Shown: positions 1-16,434, numbered from the stretch's first letter. The stretch: 64,000 bases of DNA from Paragyromitra xinjiangensis (GCA_038503065.1 JBCAMK010000005.1:1302001-1366000), one strand, 5' to 3'. Program-made: numbers and translations. Notes: a model not told the origin generated them from the letters alone.

Positions 1-1184
1 GGATAGAATTAAGTGCCCTGAAAACACAGGTGATCCTGAACTGTAGGTCATCCGCCGCTCCAAGTCAGCTCGTGAACTATGCTATAATATGTAAAATCAA
101 TCCAGATACGACAGATCTTATGTTCCAGGGCTGAACCTTGGAAACTACAGTGTAAAAGGGTATTGTCAACACTGAACACCAATGCCAGAAAGTACCAGTT
201 TTGACCCCGTTTTGCTTCGATTAAAATAGTCCTTTGCTGTTGGCTGAGCTAGGTCCTTGCTAACTAAGGTAAGGCCCGGTCCCCAAGGGGTTGGCAGCCG
301 TCTCCACTGAATTACGGCTGCGCACTCGGCTTAGGGGTAAAATACTGAGAACTTTAAGAGGGAAATACAAAGGCCGCACAGATTTATAACGGCGAAAAAC
401 ATAGAAAAGTGCTGTAAAACACAACTATTGCAATAGCGCAATACTGTGGTAGCCCTGATACGCGACACCTCGGCAAGTCTGAATACTTTACTCCCGGCTT
501 GAGCAGGTATCTGGTAGGTAGGTATTGCACGATGGAATAAAGTTTTCGTGTACATGTAGTTTCAAACATTAAAGACTTCGGATCTCAAGGCCTGTATCTA
601 ATAATACATGTAATTCTACTCCTAGCCGCAATTATGCCTAAGGACAAATACCTGAAAGTAAGAGTATAGACCTTACCAACCAAGTCGTAGCGTGTGCCAT
701 CAAAAGGCATTTTCAAGAAGAGCATGAGCAAATCTTAATCGATGCCAGTACCTTCAGTGTAGTCTCGTACCCAGCTCCAGTCCGTAGATCGTAGCCACAG
801 CCGGTAGGAAATAAGAACCAGCCTACCTTCGGTTCCTCCCAAAAAATCTCAGGCCTAACTCACACAAAGGCAAACAGCGACTCCTGCAGCTACTCATACG
901 TAGGCTCGTTCTCATCCTCTACTACCTGCGGCTGGTGCGCCGTAGGCATCAAGCTACGTGGATAGAGCTAGGCACGAGACTAACTCACATGTCCGTGATA
1001 ATGCTAAGCACCTTCTGTAGATGTTTGGCAAACCCTTTAGCTTACTAGTTATAGCCTTACCAGGACTCGCACCCAAATCTTACGATGAGACAAGGTGCTC
1101 ACATAACCATTTATTATTTTTAGACAATAGTTATATGATGGTAAACAAAATAAATAGAAAAAACATCACGTTCGGTAATTATAT

Positions 1185-1450
1185 AAGATATGTTTACTTC
1201 CTCTTAGGCCACACGTAGCTTTCTATTATTTGATCTTAATCTTTCCTCCACCTACGTAGGGTTTCTTAGTAATTTTGCTACTTTTTCAAGCATTTTCTTA
1301 GCTGTGTATTCTGGGGCGTATTCTGAGGCTGCTTTAGGCCTAGCAAAGTACGCTGACGAGCAATATGGTGGAAAGTGCCTAATTGATCAAACGACGATAT
1401 ATATGGGAACCTTTCTGCCTTCACTTCGTTTCTCTCTCCTCTACCGAAGA
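1185..1450 (+). repeat. dispersed repeat, copy A1 (diverged)
   Basis: This segment matches copy A2 (1500-1850) in order: a TTTACTTCCT start, a CCTACGTAGGG block, a TCTGAGGCTGCTTTAGGC block, an ATATGGTGGAAAG block, a TGCCTAATTG block and a C/T-rich end (CTTTCTGCCTTC). It is the most diverged of the four copies. No coding potential is seen. It is probably part of a transposable element or solo terminal repeat. Confidence 0.6.
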
Positions 1451-1499
1451 TATTCACCTTTATAGGCCCATACTACAAATCTATTCATTTTATTCCGCA

Positions 1500-1850
1500 G
1501 GTTGTGTTGGATATATTTACTTCCTTTCGTGCCGCTTCCGGCCTTTCTCTATTATTTGGCTCTATTCTTTACTCCACCTACGTAGGGCTCCTATAGCATA
1601 AGTAGGCTTTCCTTCTATTCAGGTTTTTTTACTATTCCTTGCTGATTTGGCTTTCTTTGGCTATCAATTACTCACGCGGCTATTCTACTTATTCTACTTA
1701 TTCGGAGGCTGCTTTGGGCTTAGAGATGTAGCCTATGAAAGATATGGTGGAAAGCGCCTGATTGGCTGGGTATCTGTATATATACGAGTCTTTCCGTCTC
1801 TTCTTCGCCCTCCTTCTGTATCGAATATATCAAGTCTTCTGCCTTCTGTC
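1500..1850 (+). repeat. dispersed repeat, copy A2
   Basis: This copy begins near GTTGGATATATTTACTTCC and continues with CGTGCCGCTTCCGG, a CTATTCTTTACTCC block, CCTACGTAGGG, CGGAGGCTGCTTTGGGCTTA, a GGAAAGCGCC block, TATCTGTATATATACGAG and a C/T-rich end. The same ordered blocks appear in reverse complement at 19600-19860 and 41345-41555. The spacing of blocks is conserved, so this is a true repeat family and not chance similarity. The element type is unknown. Confidence 0.8.
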
Positions 1851-2705
1851 TTCTACTTAAGCAACAAATATCACATCTTATTACTTCAGATTGCTGGTAC
1901 GTAAGACGAGTAACACATAATAACTCACTACTTCTACTCAAAAAACTTCAAAAATGGAATACCAGAAGGCATTTCATGGGCCTTAGGAGCATTAAATTTT
2001 AGTTCATAAACCTCTTATCAATGTAAATCAATACTTCCGCCCTTGATTCTATGATTTTGGCTGCTTTCCGTGCCCAAAGTTTAGTCACCAAGTTGTACCT
2101 GCACCTAGTCAGCGATTTCAGGTTTTGTGGGTCTGTATCTATAGCCGCGTGCAGCATTTTTCTCCGTTTGCTAAAATTTGTTCGTTTCTGGAGCCATATT
2201 TCTAGTATCTAACCAGGGCTGCCCATGTGTTACCTACCACATAGGCGTCGGTAGGAGGAAGTAGTAGGACGGCCCGTGTGGATTTGGCAGCAAAAGTATA
2301 TTGGTTCATGATGACTCTCATCTATTCAACACACCAAGCCGGTTAAGAATCCACTTAGTTGAGAAGCAAAATGTTCCTCACTTCTCACTTCACTCGCTCC
2401 GCTTGTTACGTTCAAAGCTCGTCATATTTTGGCTTCTCAACCTCGTCCCGTGATATACATGTATTACTTGAAATCAATTACATGTATGAGCGTAGTTTAG
2501 CAGGGTAACCTCAAGTTTCTGCCCTTTTCCTTATAGATTCTTAGCGGAGCACCCCCCGAAACTACCTCCCTAGCCCGTATTTGGGAAACTCTTCTTTATA
2601 AACCTTCTTCATTAGGTTAGGCCGCCCTTCCTATAAGAATATTTTTCTATATTCTCGGTCCTGACGGCATTCTTATAGAGCGATTGTACTGTGTATATAT
2701 AGATA

Positions 2706-2723
2706 TACATGTAGGTACATGTA
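2706..2723. repeat. paired TACATGTA palindromes
   Basis: Two TACATGTA octamers start at 2706 and 2716, separated by GG. They belong to the window-wide set described in the findings. Confidence 0.8.
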
Positions 2724-3729
2724 CTTATCACCACTAGGTAGGTCTTGGAGTAATTCCAGCGACTTCATTCCATGGAATGTCGCGTACGCGCATAGTCCAG
2801 AAACCCGTCCAGAGCACTGGAGAAAGTTTCAATCACTGAGATCATTTATGTGTGCAAAACTCTTAATATCATTTATGATAGTTCACGGTACACAATTGAA
2901 AGAACTCCTTTACCGCCAGGTACCCCTGAGAGTGTTAATGTTTCTTCAGAGGTGCAGTCTTGTCTTACGAGCTTGCGCTTAATTAATGAAACCCGACTCC
3001 AGTCAAAACAAACCTTCAGCACAGGCATCGTGGAGATTTTCTCGTTTTGGGGGCGTCATACGCCCAGTCGCATCTAAAATAATTAACGTTATTGTAGTAC
3101 CGACATTCGCTACCATCGCAGTTGTGCTCCTAGTAAGAATTTGCCTCTAAATATCTCCATATCTTCCGTCTTCATTAATGTTACAGGGGTAGGCCGGAAC
3201 AGAAGGTTTAACGGAACTATGCGTTGACGACCATTCTTAGCCCAAGGTATATGAATGGCCATGGTTAAGTGGCTAACCTAAACCTATAATATAATATAAC
3301 GATATTTCAAGAATTTTCGCCTAGAGTAACAGTGTGAAAACCCGCTGGAGTAAAGTCTTGTAGCCCTGTTCATGAAACGCAGTTCACCATAAATACGGTG
3401 TCTGCGCGATTATACGGGCTTCCTATGATCCTTCTCAGAACGTATAACCTGATGTCGATGCCTAGCAGAACGCTTGACAGATGACGAGGTCGATACTGGT
3501 CAGCTTATCGGAGTAATAAGAGCTGGACAGTGTTAAGCCAATGTTCTGTAGCGAAGAAAGAGAGAAGAGACGTTTGAAATCTTTTTTATGCACACGCCAA
3601 GAAATATCACGTAAGCTATATTTGACCGGCATGCGGAACATGACCTCGGCTATAGAGCAAATCTTAAGATGTCGGAACCAAATCGCGACTCCTCTCAATC
3701 AACTACAATACCCATTTGCATTTGTCACC

Positions 3730-4426
3730 ATGTTCTCCAACACTACTTTCAAAGCTGCTTCTAGGCGTATGTACTATCTGTGAAATTTATTCGTTTGTCG
3801 GTTTAGGAGCTAACACATTTGTTTCTTCTTTCCTGTGACAGTGACTTCAACGCGGGCCAGTTCATTATTCGTCAAACCCATCTCTGTAAAAGCGCCAGCA
3901 TTGGGTATTTCTGGGACACAAACTAGGTACAGCGATGTGCCTTAAGAAACTATCCACTCCTCTGACGGCTCTACTTAGGTTTGCGGCCACGAATACCTCG
4001 GAAAATGTTACTCAGGATAAGGCATATTCAATCCTCGTCGCCCAACGCAAACTGCGCCCAGTCTCGCCCCACCTCAGTATTTACCAAATACAGTTGACTT
4101 CTTGCTTATCTATCGTACACCGAATCACTGGAGCTGCTATTTCTGGTGGGGTCTATGCTTTTGCCCTCGCCTACCTAGCTTCCCCTGCACTTGGTTTACA
4201 TCTTGAATCGGCTACTATTGCCGCCGCATTCGGTGCTTTGCCTATTGCCGTGAAGATTGGGATCAAGGGCATGTTCGCGTTGCCATTCACATATCACTCG
4301 TGGAACGGAGTCAGGCATCTGATGTGGGACACAGGGAAGGCCTTGGACATCAAAGGGGTTTATAGATCCGGATATTTAGTATTAGGACTGACAGCGCTCA
4401 GCACGGTTTACTTGGCTTTCCTGTAG
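3730..4426 (+). CDS. SDH3: succinate dehydrogenase cytochrome b subunit (complex II membrane anchor)
   Basis: This is the inner-membrane cytochrome b560 subunit that anchors succinate dehydrogenase and helps form the ubiquinone and heme sites. Exons are 3730-3766, 3842-3926 and 3979-4426, joining in frame to 189 aa. The joined N-terminus is rich in Ser, Thr, Arg and Lys with few acids, and contains RFAATN, as expected of a mitochondrial presequence. The family signature follows: RPVSPHLSIYQ, the S-x-x-HRITG stretch near residue 95, and HSWNGVRHLMWD with the likely heme histidine. Three hydrophobic segments lie after residue 90. The third exon alone would read from an in-frame Met inside intron 2, but splicing restores a proper presequence. 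The first intron carries a GCTAAC branch site. Identification is secure; the first-exon start is inferred. Confidence 0.93.
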
Positions 4427-4966
4427 AATGAGGTTGTGAAAATGAATTTCTGGATCAGACTTGTGTAGGAAGTAGCGCAATTTGTGGAGCAATATTCTCA
4501 GAGTGCGATTCCTGGGTCCTGGATGCGAGTACCAAGTTATCGGACTTAAAATTTGAGTTGATGGATGATTATTTTTTTCTAGTATACATGCATATATCAT
4601 TACCGATGCGGGGATCGGGGATATATTTGACATGAAGCATATCGCGTATACCAATGGAGCCACAAAGGGATTGTATTCAGTAGACGGGTAAGCAAGGTTT
4701 GTTGTTGCAACAGAAGCGAGCATGAACTGTGCTGAGCTCTTGGCATAAGTCAATTCAGGGGCCAGGTGCATGGGCTTCTCTCCTTTTCCAGATGACCCTT
4801 CCTTCTCCTCAACCTCTCCTCCTTTGCTCTGCTGCACCAATCCCCCAGCATTCCTCTCGGTTCCCAGTTATCTATCCTTCCGTCCCTCCGGCTTCCTCAC
4901 CATCATCACCTGCATCCGGTTTCTTACTCTTGTTTAAGTCGACCGAAAAAGTACAAAATCACCATC

Positions 4967-6494
4967 ATGCCTTCTGGTCATGTCGATAACGCGATTGGTA
5001 TCGCCAATCTGCCAAACCAGAGGCATAAAATTGTGGCCAAGAGGTAATCGAAGCTTAGCAGGCCGGCATTCCCTATCTTCCTATATCTCGCTGTTTGAGT
5101 TTGAACTAATGAAGTTCCCCAATCCTATAGAGGTGCTGCGTTCACCATTATGGTTGTTGGAGAAAGTGGTTTAGGGAAAACTACATTCGTAAACACGCTG
5201 TTCAGTACAACCATCAAGAACTATTCCGAACACCGCCTCCGTCACAAGAAGCAGATGGATAAGACTGTGCGTGTATTCGTGGGTTCCGAGAAGCATCAAT
5301 CACTAATACTTCTCCAGGTTGAGATCGCCATTACCAAAGCCGAGCTCGAAGAGAAGTTCTTCAAAGGTAGTTACTAACTCCGCTGAAGTCCATTTGGTTC
5401 CTTCTAATAGGATAATCAATTTAATATCTTGCGTAGTTCGTCTCACCGTCATCGACACACCCGGCTTCGGCGACTACGTCAACAACCGAGACTCATGGAT
5501 GCCTATCATTGAGTTCCTAGATGATCAGCATGAATCTTATATGCTTCAGGAGCAGCAGCCTCGTCGTACCGATAAGATTGATCTTCGTGTTCATGCCTGC
5601 CTTTACTTCATCAGACCGACCGGTCACACCTTAAAACCTCTTGACATCGAAGTTATGAAACGCCTTTCCTCGCGTGTAAACCTGATTCCCGTTGTCGCCA
5701 AGGCGGATACTCTCTCCCCAGCAGATCTAACCCTTTTCAAGCAGAGGGTAAGCCTCAACTCTAATATTTACTAATAAGTTGTTACTGACGGGACTGTAGA
5801 TCCGTGCGGTTATCGAGGCCCAGGGTATCAAAATTTACCAACCCCCGATTGAAGAAGACGATGAGGCTGCCGCTCAGCACGCTCGCAGTTTAATGGTAAG
5901 AGTCGCCTCTGCTCTGATATAAATGATGTGAATTTGACATTTCTTGTTAGGCTGCCATGCCATTTGCTGTTATCGGTAGTGAGAAAGACGTCAAGACCGC
6001 CGATGGCCGCGTAGTGAAGGGGCGCCAATACTCTTGGGGTGTGGCTGAGGTGGAAAATGAGGAGCACTGTGATTTTAAGAAACTTCGCAGCATCTTGATT
6101 CGCACACATATGCTTGATCTGATTCACACGACTGAGGAGCAGCATTACGAGGCATATCGCGCACAACAGATGGAGACTCGCAAGATGGGCGAGGCTCGTC
6201 CTAGGAAGCTTGACAACCCTAAGTTCAAGGAGGAGGAGGAGAATTTGAGAAAGAGGTTTACTGAGCAGGTTAAGAAGGAGGAGGCTAGGTTCAGGCAATG
6301 GGAACAAAAGTTGATCTCGGAACGTGACCGCTTGAACAAGGATCTGGAGAGCACTCACGCCGCGTATGTCATACTCCTCGGTTGCGCAATGTTGGAACCC
6401 TTGCTAATCGATATCTGAATACAGTATTAAGCAACTGGAGATGGAGTTGGAAAATATGCAGGGCAACGTAGTCCGAAGCCACGGTAGACGTTGA
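4967..6494 (+). CDS. CDC12: septin, CDC12/AspC class
   Basis: Septins are GTP-binding proteins that assemble into filaments at septa and the bud neck or hyphal cortex. Seven exons (4967-5043, 5131-5266, 5318-5366, 5437-5747, 5800-5895, 5951-6363, 6425-6494) give 383 aa. Seen in the protein: the P-loop GESGLGKT near residue 36, the DTPGFGD switch, the VVAKADTL specificity motif, the septin element [15 protein letters not shown], and a C-terminal coiled coil (about 300-375, rich in Glu, Lys and Arg). The NLPNQR-x-KIV start, [19 protein letters not shown] and [16 protein letters not shown] match yeast Cdc12 closely, so this is the CDC12 ortholog and not another septin. Length is normal for the class. 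The coding end is in the short seventh exon (ending SHGRR). Confidence 0.95.
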
Positions 6495-7220
6495 GAAACT
6501 GCTCCAAATTATGCGAATGCGGAGATGGCGAGCAAAAGGGTCGGGAGGAGGAAATAAGATCACACGGTTGACGGCGGTTGGCGGATCCAATAATTAAAGA
6601 TGAAGGAGAGTAACCGTCTTCCTATTAACAACAACCCCACACACAGGGCTGTTTTTTTTATCGACAGCCTGCATTCCAAAATATCTCCTTAACTTCTATG
6701 ACAGCTCCGGAAATGGCGCTTTCCTTCTATCTTTCTAGCTTATTCTTTTTTTCTTTCACTTGACTACCCTACCTATTTGTAGTTTCTATTCAGTTTCTTT
6801 TGCGTTGAAGAGAAGCATTTGATTTCTACTTTCTTCTACCTGGTATCGTAGATCACTGCCACAGGTCCTCCGGAACTAGCCTCACGAACGAGAGCCGACC
6901 TCTGCCGAAATTTTTTTTGGGTAGTTTGTATACTTAGATCATGAAGAAATCGCGAGTGTGGTTGCAGAAAAGCCAAGCCACAGAACAAAAAAAATACCAC
7001 AGACCATGCTTGAGGTAAAACTGTCGCAAACTTCAGATAAATTAGGCAAAGACCAGTGCCGGATCTCACCCGAAGCTTAGATGAATGGATTACACAGGCA
7101 TTTTCATAATATTACGAGCGATTGAGGCGAGGCGCATTGCTAATCTTATAACAGAAATAAAGAGCTATAGGCTGAGAAAATAGGCGTGAATAATAGAGTT
7201 GTAGAGTGGGGGTAATGTAT
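6495..7220. other. convergent spacer (septin and p24 3' ends)
   Basis: This 726 bp lies between two genes that converge. It has T-rich runs near 6650 and 6720-6830, consistent with 3' untranslated sequence of the septin gene. No coding structure was found. Confidence 0.5.
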
Positions 7221-8123
7221 TCAAGTGAGCTTCTGCTTGATGAAGAATGCTCTGAGATGGGATAGTTGCCAGGCGCAAGTAGCTCCCAACAAGAGCAGTT
7301 GGATCAATGTCCATCGAACAACTCGGGCGTTTGTAGACTCCGATTGATCTCTAAACTCGGCTTCACGTTCCTATATTTTTGCCATCAGATACTCCCTCGG
7401 AATTACGAAACAAACTCATTGGGTTGGATCTTGGGCTCACCCTCTGAAAAACTTGCTCTCTCCTAATATCTTGTAGTCTTGCATTCAGATCCTTAACTCG
7501 TTGAACGATGTCGGCTAGCTTATCTTTATCCTTGCTTTCGATCTCGCTCGTCTCGCCGATAGCTAGGTCGAGGTGGAGTTTAACGCCTTCAGGATTGTTT
7601 GAGAACCAACCACCATTGGAACCAGCATGCGATGCCCAGAAACAGAGACGGTGCTCGCCAGAATCACCAGCGGTGAAAGTGAAACGGCCAGAGGAGGAAC
7701 CTTTTTGATTTACTACCCGGTGATCATTGTCGAATATTTCCTGAAATTGTCAGAGCAATAAGGATAGGGCAATGAGAGGGTAAAATACATCGACAGTAAT
7801 TTGTATAGCAAGTTGTGGGTTATCATTAAAAGTATGTGTGTTCGAGTTATATTCTTCAGCTTTGAACTGACCTAAATGCCATGCTATTAGCTGCTTGGTC
7901 CTGATCTCATCTTCTCTTCGCGCCATTCTAATGGAATCCCTTCCTGGAAAATCCAATAAAATATTTCACAAAACCTACCAACAACCAATGTATCTTTCGG
8001 CAGCTCCTCAAAAAAACACTTTGGCGTGACACCATCAATATAGAAATAGAGCCCGAGGCTCGGCACAATTTGGGATGCTGCAAGAATCAGAGATAGCGGA
8101 GAAGCCAGTAATGAGAGGCGCAT
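7221..8123 (-). CDS. p24/emp24 family cargo receptor, Erp1-like
   Basis: p24 proteins cycle between ER and Golgi in COPII/COPI vesicles and select cargo such as GPI-anchored proteins. Four exons join in frame to about 225 aa. The N-terminus ([20 protein letters not shown]) is a signal peptide. The GOLD domain follows, with GLYFYIDG, the first cysteine in TPKCFFEE and the second in HRLCFWAS. A coiled coil is near 155-175 ([19 protein letters not shown]), then a transmembrane segment ([17 protein letters not shown]) and a short cytosolic tail ending FFIKQKLT with the FF and basic signals for coat binding. The last intron lies just after the coiled coil. The start is taken at 8123 because the signal peptide begins there; an in-frame Met lies 33 nt upstream. 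The Erp1/Erp5/Erp6 (alpha-type) class is the best fit. Confidence 0.88.
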
Positions 8124-8489
8124 TGTTGAGGATATTGCAAGATCGTGAACGTTCAAAAAGATGGAATAGGGGTCGTGTGTGGCACTTCGGAAGTGAATTC
8201 GAGAACGCTTTCAACGAGCTGGCCTTTTCCAAAAAAATGTTACCCGGCCTGAGCCTTGGCTATCTCTACATGGTTTACGGAAATCCATGTGCCCTCACTC
8301 AAGCTTCTAACCCTACAGGGATGTGCTTCGCCAGCATAAGGTAGTCTCGAACTTCCGGGAGCAATTTGCCATTCACCAAGCCCATTATCACCCCCAAAAA
8401 TTAATTTAATACTTATATAAACCACCTATATGCATCTAGACCTAACGCTGATATAAATTACAATTTACAACATAATATTTAGTTTTCCG

Positions 8490-9639
8490 CTAGTAGTCGC
8501 TCCAGACAACAACGGTCCCTATACTTGTTAGACTTTAATATATCGTGCATCTCAGGTGTCAAAACTAACCATCAACCCCACCGCTCAGCATTTGTTTCCT
8601 ACCCGCAGGATTATAGGCTACACTTGTAGCTGCTTTTCCTGAATGAGCTTTCATTTTTTCCACTACTTTTCCTTCAAGGAGGTCATAGACCCAAATGAAG
8701 CCATTTTCACTCCCAGTAATAACGTATTTTTCCTTGCCGCCGAAGCAGCTCCTGATCCTAAAATCCGTGTTTAAGTGGCCTCTATAGTTTTGCAGCATTT
8801 GCCCGTTTGTTTTATCCATTAACCGTATGCCGCCATCAAGAGCTGAAACCAACACCGTACCTCCGTCAGCACTTTGTGTGGTGCAGGTAACAGGATATCC
8901 AATGACGTCCACGAAGCATCTTCCCATCCTTAAATCGTAGTTCCTCACTCTCCCATCTACACTACCCGTAACAATCTCGTGGCTAGCAACATGAACTGAG
9001 CTGATGCTATCTTTAGCGTCATCTAAGACTTGTATGGGCTTTCTTGACTGGGATCTAATATCCCACAGCCTTGCGGTGGTGTCATACGACCCAGTAACGA
9101 GCACCGAACCATCAGCGTTGAAGGCTGCGCTGTTGATGCGCCCATTGTGACCTTCGTAGCGGCGGAGTGTTTTTGCGGTTGCGACATCCCAAAGGAAGGC
9201 CATCTTATCACCCCCAACTGAAGCAAAGGTCGCATTATCAGTTGTTACACAAATATCGAGGACCTCGTATCCGTGAACTTCATATTTTTGGATCCTTGTC
9301 CCGGTAGAAGGATTCCAAAGGTATACTATTTGTGACCCTCAGATTTCGTCGCGTGGAACTTTTCCCCCTTATAGGTTGAATGGGGAGGGGTGGTTTTACC
9401 TTTGCGATCTGCGCCACCTGTAAGAGCCTAAGAACTTTGTCAATATACTTCTTGAAATGCGGGGGAGTAAGAGCAATACATATTGACCGATACCAGCGCT
9501 GTAGGTCACGCAATGAACAGCACCTACAGTTCAAAGCGATATAAGCTTTTGCTACTAGAATTTCATAAATAGGATCGTATTAAGGAAGCTCACCGATATG
9601 GGCGACGAGAACGGCTATCTGGCGTGTTGGAAAGACCAT
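8490..9639 (-). CDS. WD40-repeat protein, WDR83/Morg1 type
   Basis: WDR83 (Morg1) is a seven-blade beta-propeller found as a MAP-kinase scaffold in animals and as a spliceosome-associated protein. The spliced product is about 300 aa, the usual length. It starts MVFPTRQIAVLVAHIGAVH; the next exons give QYALTGGADRKVYLWNPSTG and HGYEVLDICVTTDN. Repeated GH...W-D units follow (FASVGGDKMAFLWDVATA, VLVTGSYDTTARLWDIR, IVTGSVDGRVRNYDLR, SALDGGIRLMD, ITGSENGFIWVYDLLEG, GGVDGTVVVW). At least four introns interrupt the gene; the last exon encodes only TVVVWSDY after a split glycine codon. The start at 9639 is preferred because it places the first GH-type repeat at the expected distance. The role in this organism is inferred from the family. 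Confidence 0.87.
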
Positions 9640-10303
9640 ACTTGGTCAAATTATTATTCCGTTGAAGGGTTGAAGGACTGACGTTGGAGCAGAGTTGAGG
9701 CTCTATCGGCATTCCTTGGCGTGGACGTGATCCTTCCTCACATTCGATCACTCGACTATTGAGGGATTTAGTATGGTCAAAACCTTGCACACTCTCTATC
9801 ATCATTTCTCTCACTATTCCCTTTATACAAGAACTTCACCTGAGTAGATGAGAGCTTCCACAAATTCCCCAACCAAGGTGTCACGAAACAGTATTTCATA
9901 GCATGCTTGAGGTAACATGTATATAATATATATATAGCCTCCAAGCCTCTTCTACACCACCACCCCTCATACTTACCTGTAATAAACTACAGTCGCTCCT
10001 GGGTCAACGACGAAACTGGGCCAGCGACGAGCAAGGCTTGAACAGCAGGAAAAACTCGCCCTAATCCTTTAATACTCGTTACTTTACTCCTCTCTAGACC
10101 CTTGTTCGCCTAGTCTCGCCGTTGACCCAGGAGCGACTGTACCTATCTCATTTTCATTCTATATCCTGGGCTTCAGTGCTTGGCGCAGCAAGTCTCACAC
10201 AAGGAGTAAACACTGGCTTATGTCAGCTTCTCAACCCCACCATCCGTCAGTGATTCTCAGTCTCAAATGATATAGCCGTTCTTTCTCATCACAACACGCG
10301 AAA
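9640..10303. other. divergent promoter region containing a MITE
   Basis: This spacer separates the WD40 gene (leftward) from the phosphatase gene (rightward). It contains the 150 bp TA-flanked element at 9990-10139 and an alternating TA run at 9917-9937. A short leftward ORF at 9590-9814 overlaps the first exon of the WD40 gene and is probably 5' leader. Confidence 0.5.
9990..10139. mobile_element. MITE with 20-21 bp perfect terminal inverted repeats
   Basis: The left end reads CAGTCGCTCCTGGGTCAACG and the right end is its exact reverse complement. TA dinucleotides flank both ends (9988-9989 and 10140-10141), as for Tc1/mariner/Fot1-class target duplications. The inverted symmetry continues imperfectly inward (for example GACGAGCAAGG on the left against CCTTGTTCGCC on the right). 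At 150 bp it has no coding capacity, so it is a non-autonomous element. The family assignment rests on the TA duplication and the CAGT end only. Confidence 0.85.
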
Positions 10304-11496
10304 ATGGCCCCTACAAAACTTACTGGAAAACCTGCCGAAATCGCCGCCTTCATCGATAGATTCGATGTAAGTGAAAGAATATCTCCCGGCCCTTTTCCTG
10401 ACTGAAAATTCACTGACAGAACTCGTGAAGGTGTTTCTGTTTGATTGCGACGGTAAAATTCACTCCGTTTCTGCTGCTCGAAACAAATTTGCTAATGAAT
10501 ATTTGCTCCGGATTCTCAGGTGTCTTATGGCATGGAAATACTCTTCTTCCCAATATCGTCGAGACACTAGATATGCTTCGGAGTAAAGGTGAATAAAGGT
10601 CACTGTCCTCTGCCTTTCGCTTCGGCCCAGCCCGATCGAGTCACCCTTCGTCTGTCTAGATCCCTCCGCTAACCCACTGAAATAGGCAAGCAGATAGTCT
10701 TCGTCACCAACAACTCTACCAAGTCTCGACGTGCCTACAAGAAGAAACTTGATGGTCTCGGGATCCCCGCCGAGGTTGATGAGATCTTCTGTTCAGCCTA
10801 CTCTTCTGCAGTATACATCAAGCGTGTCGTCAAGCTTCCCACCGACAAGAAGGTTTATGTAATTGGAGAATCTGGAATTGAAGAGGAACTTCAAAACGAG
10901 GGCGTGAAGTACTTTGGTGGAACAGATCCTAAAGAGAGAACTCAAATGTTGGAGGAAGACTACATAAACTTTGCCCCAGACCCGGAAGTAAACGATCAAT
11001 TTTTTTTGTTCCTTTAGCGGATATCCAGCATATCTGACGGCTACACCCTTTTTAGGTTGGTGCAGTTCTTTGTGGTCTTGACAACCACGTAAACTACCGC
11101 AAATACGCCAGAGCTTTCCAATATCTCCAAAATCCTGACACCCTCTTCCTTGCCACCAACGTCGACTCCACTTTCCCCAACAAAGGAAAGCTCTTTCCCG
11201 GTGCTGGCTCCATCTCTGCACCTTTGACCTACATGACCAGTCGTGTCCCACTATCCCTCGGCAAGCCCTCTCAGGCAATGATGGATGCTATCGAGGGTAA
11301 GTTTCGGTTCGACCGTAAACGGACCTGCATGGTTGGCGACAGACTCAACACGGATATCAAGTTCGGTATCGAAGGTGGATTGGGCGGAACCCTAGCAGTA
11401 CTTACTGGTGTCTCAACCGAGGAGGAAATTCTTGATGAGAATGCCATTGCTGCGCCGGATGTCTATTTGAACCGGTTAAGTGATCTGCTTGGGTAG
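10304..11496 (+). CDS. PHO13: HAD-superfamily phosphatase, Pho13/4-nitrophenylphosphatase type
   Basis: This cytosolic enzyme belongs to the family that removes damaged metabolites such as 2-phosphoglycolate and phospholactate and also hydrolyses p-nitrophenyl phosphate. Five exons (10304-10366, 10431-10452, 10520-10588, 10686-10987, 11056-11496) give 298 aa, close to the family norm. Motif I is VFLFDCDGVLWHG with the nucleophilic Asp split across two very short exons. Motif II is FVTNNSTKSR. Motif III/IV is GKPSQAMMD and MVGDRLNTDIKFG. The second exon is only 22 nt. The acceptor at 10430 is chosen because the nearer AG at 10419 leads to a stop. The true substrate cannot be read from sequence. 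Confidence 0.93.
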
Positions 11497-12196
11497 AGAT
11501 CATTAATCTCAAGTAGCCTTTTAGGGGTTGCTTGTAGAATGGTTGAATAAGCCCCAAATGATACGTAGAATTTAGAGGATGCCATTGGTTCGTGGCTCCA
11601 TAGATTATAAATACCTAATCCTTCTAGAATACCCCCTTTTCAAAGGCCCGCATGGAGATTTGGCTCGTCCACGGATACATTTGTGTAGCCTCTACTGTTT
11701 TGGGATTGGGTTTAGAAATGAAAGGGTTTCTTTAGATAAATTCTCCATAACCGTATATTTATACAAAGCTAGATAATATATCAATCATAGCCTGTTATTT
11801 CCTAGTATAAGAATTAGTTTATTAAGGGAAGGGATTAGTATTCAAACGAGTGTATTTCTGAGGCTATTTATTGGACAGTAACACGAATTTGACCCGCCCA
11901 CTCTTGAGAATATACAGATACCCGTCGAATAAACTCCTGGCAGAATATCCATAAGAACCTTCCCAAGGAAAAAAAAAGTCCCCCCTACACCAGAAATGAG
12001 ACAACGTGAACCGCTTTAAAAAAACATAGAAAGGGAAAAAAAACCATCCATCTCACGTAATAATAGGAAAGATGAGTAGTTAAAATACAGAAACCATCAT
12101 GTTCGGGACACAGAAAAGGTAGATGCAATGGAGAAAAAAAATGAAATCGATGGAGAGTACCTCGCAGGCCCTTACAACGAAAGAAAGAAAGGAAGT
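11497..12196. other. convergent spacer
   Basis: Seven hundred bases between the 3' ends of the phosphatase and deubiquitinase genes. It is A/T-rich with poly-A runs near 11970, 12020 and 12130. No gene was seen. Confidence 0.5.

Positions 12197-16434
<4,238 letters not shown>

Larger units (their letters stand above)
1..3729. other. gene-poor, repeat-bearing stretch
   Basis: I find no open reading frame here that looks like a recognisable protein, and no splice-joined series of exons. The stretch contains two partial copies of a dispersed repeat (about 1185-1450 and 1500-1850), six TACATGTA palindromes (551, 605, 2456, 2479, 2706, 2716) and many short frame-interrupted ORFs. It could be decayed transposon sequence. 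The last few hundred bases upstream of 3730 must hold the SDH3 promoter, but no clear motif stands out. Confidence 0.6.

Noticed and set aside
3462..3698. Leftward 78 aa ORF opposite a rightward one at 3541-3783
   Set aside because: No family match; overlaps the SDH3 upstream region and first exon.
8123..8156. Upstream in-frame Met of the Erp1-like p24 gene
   Set aside because: It would place polar residues before the signal peptide; the downstream Met gives a typical signal sequence.
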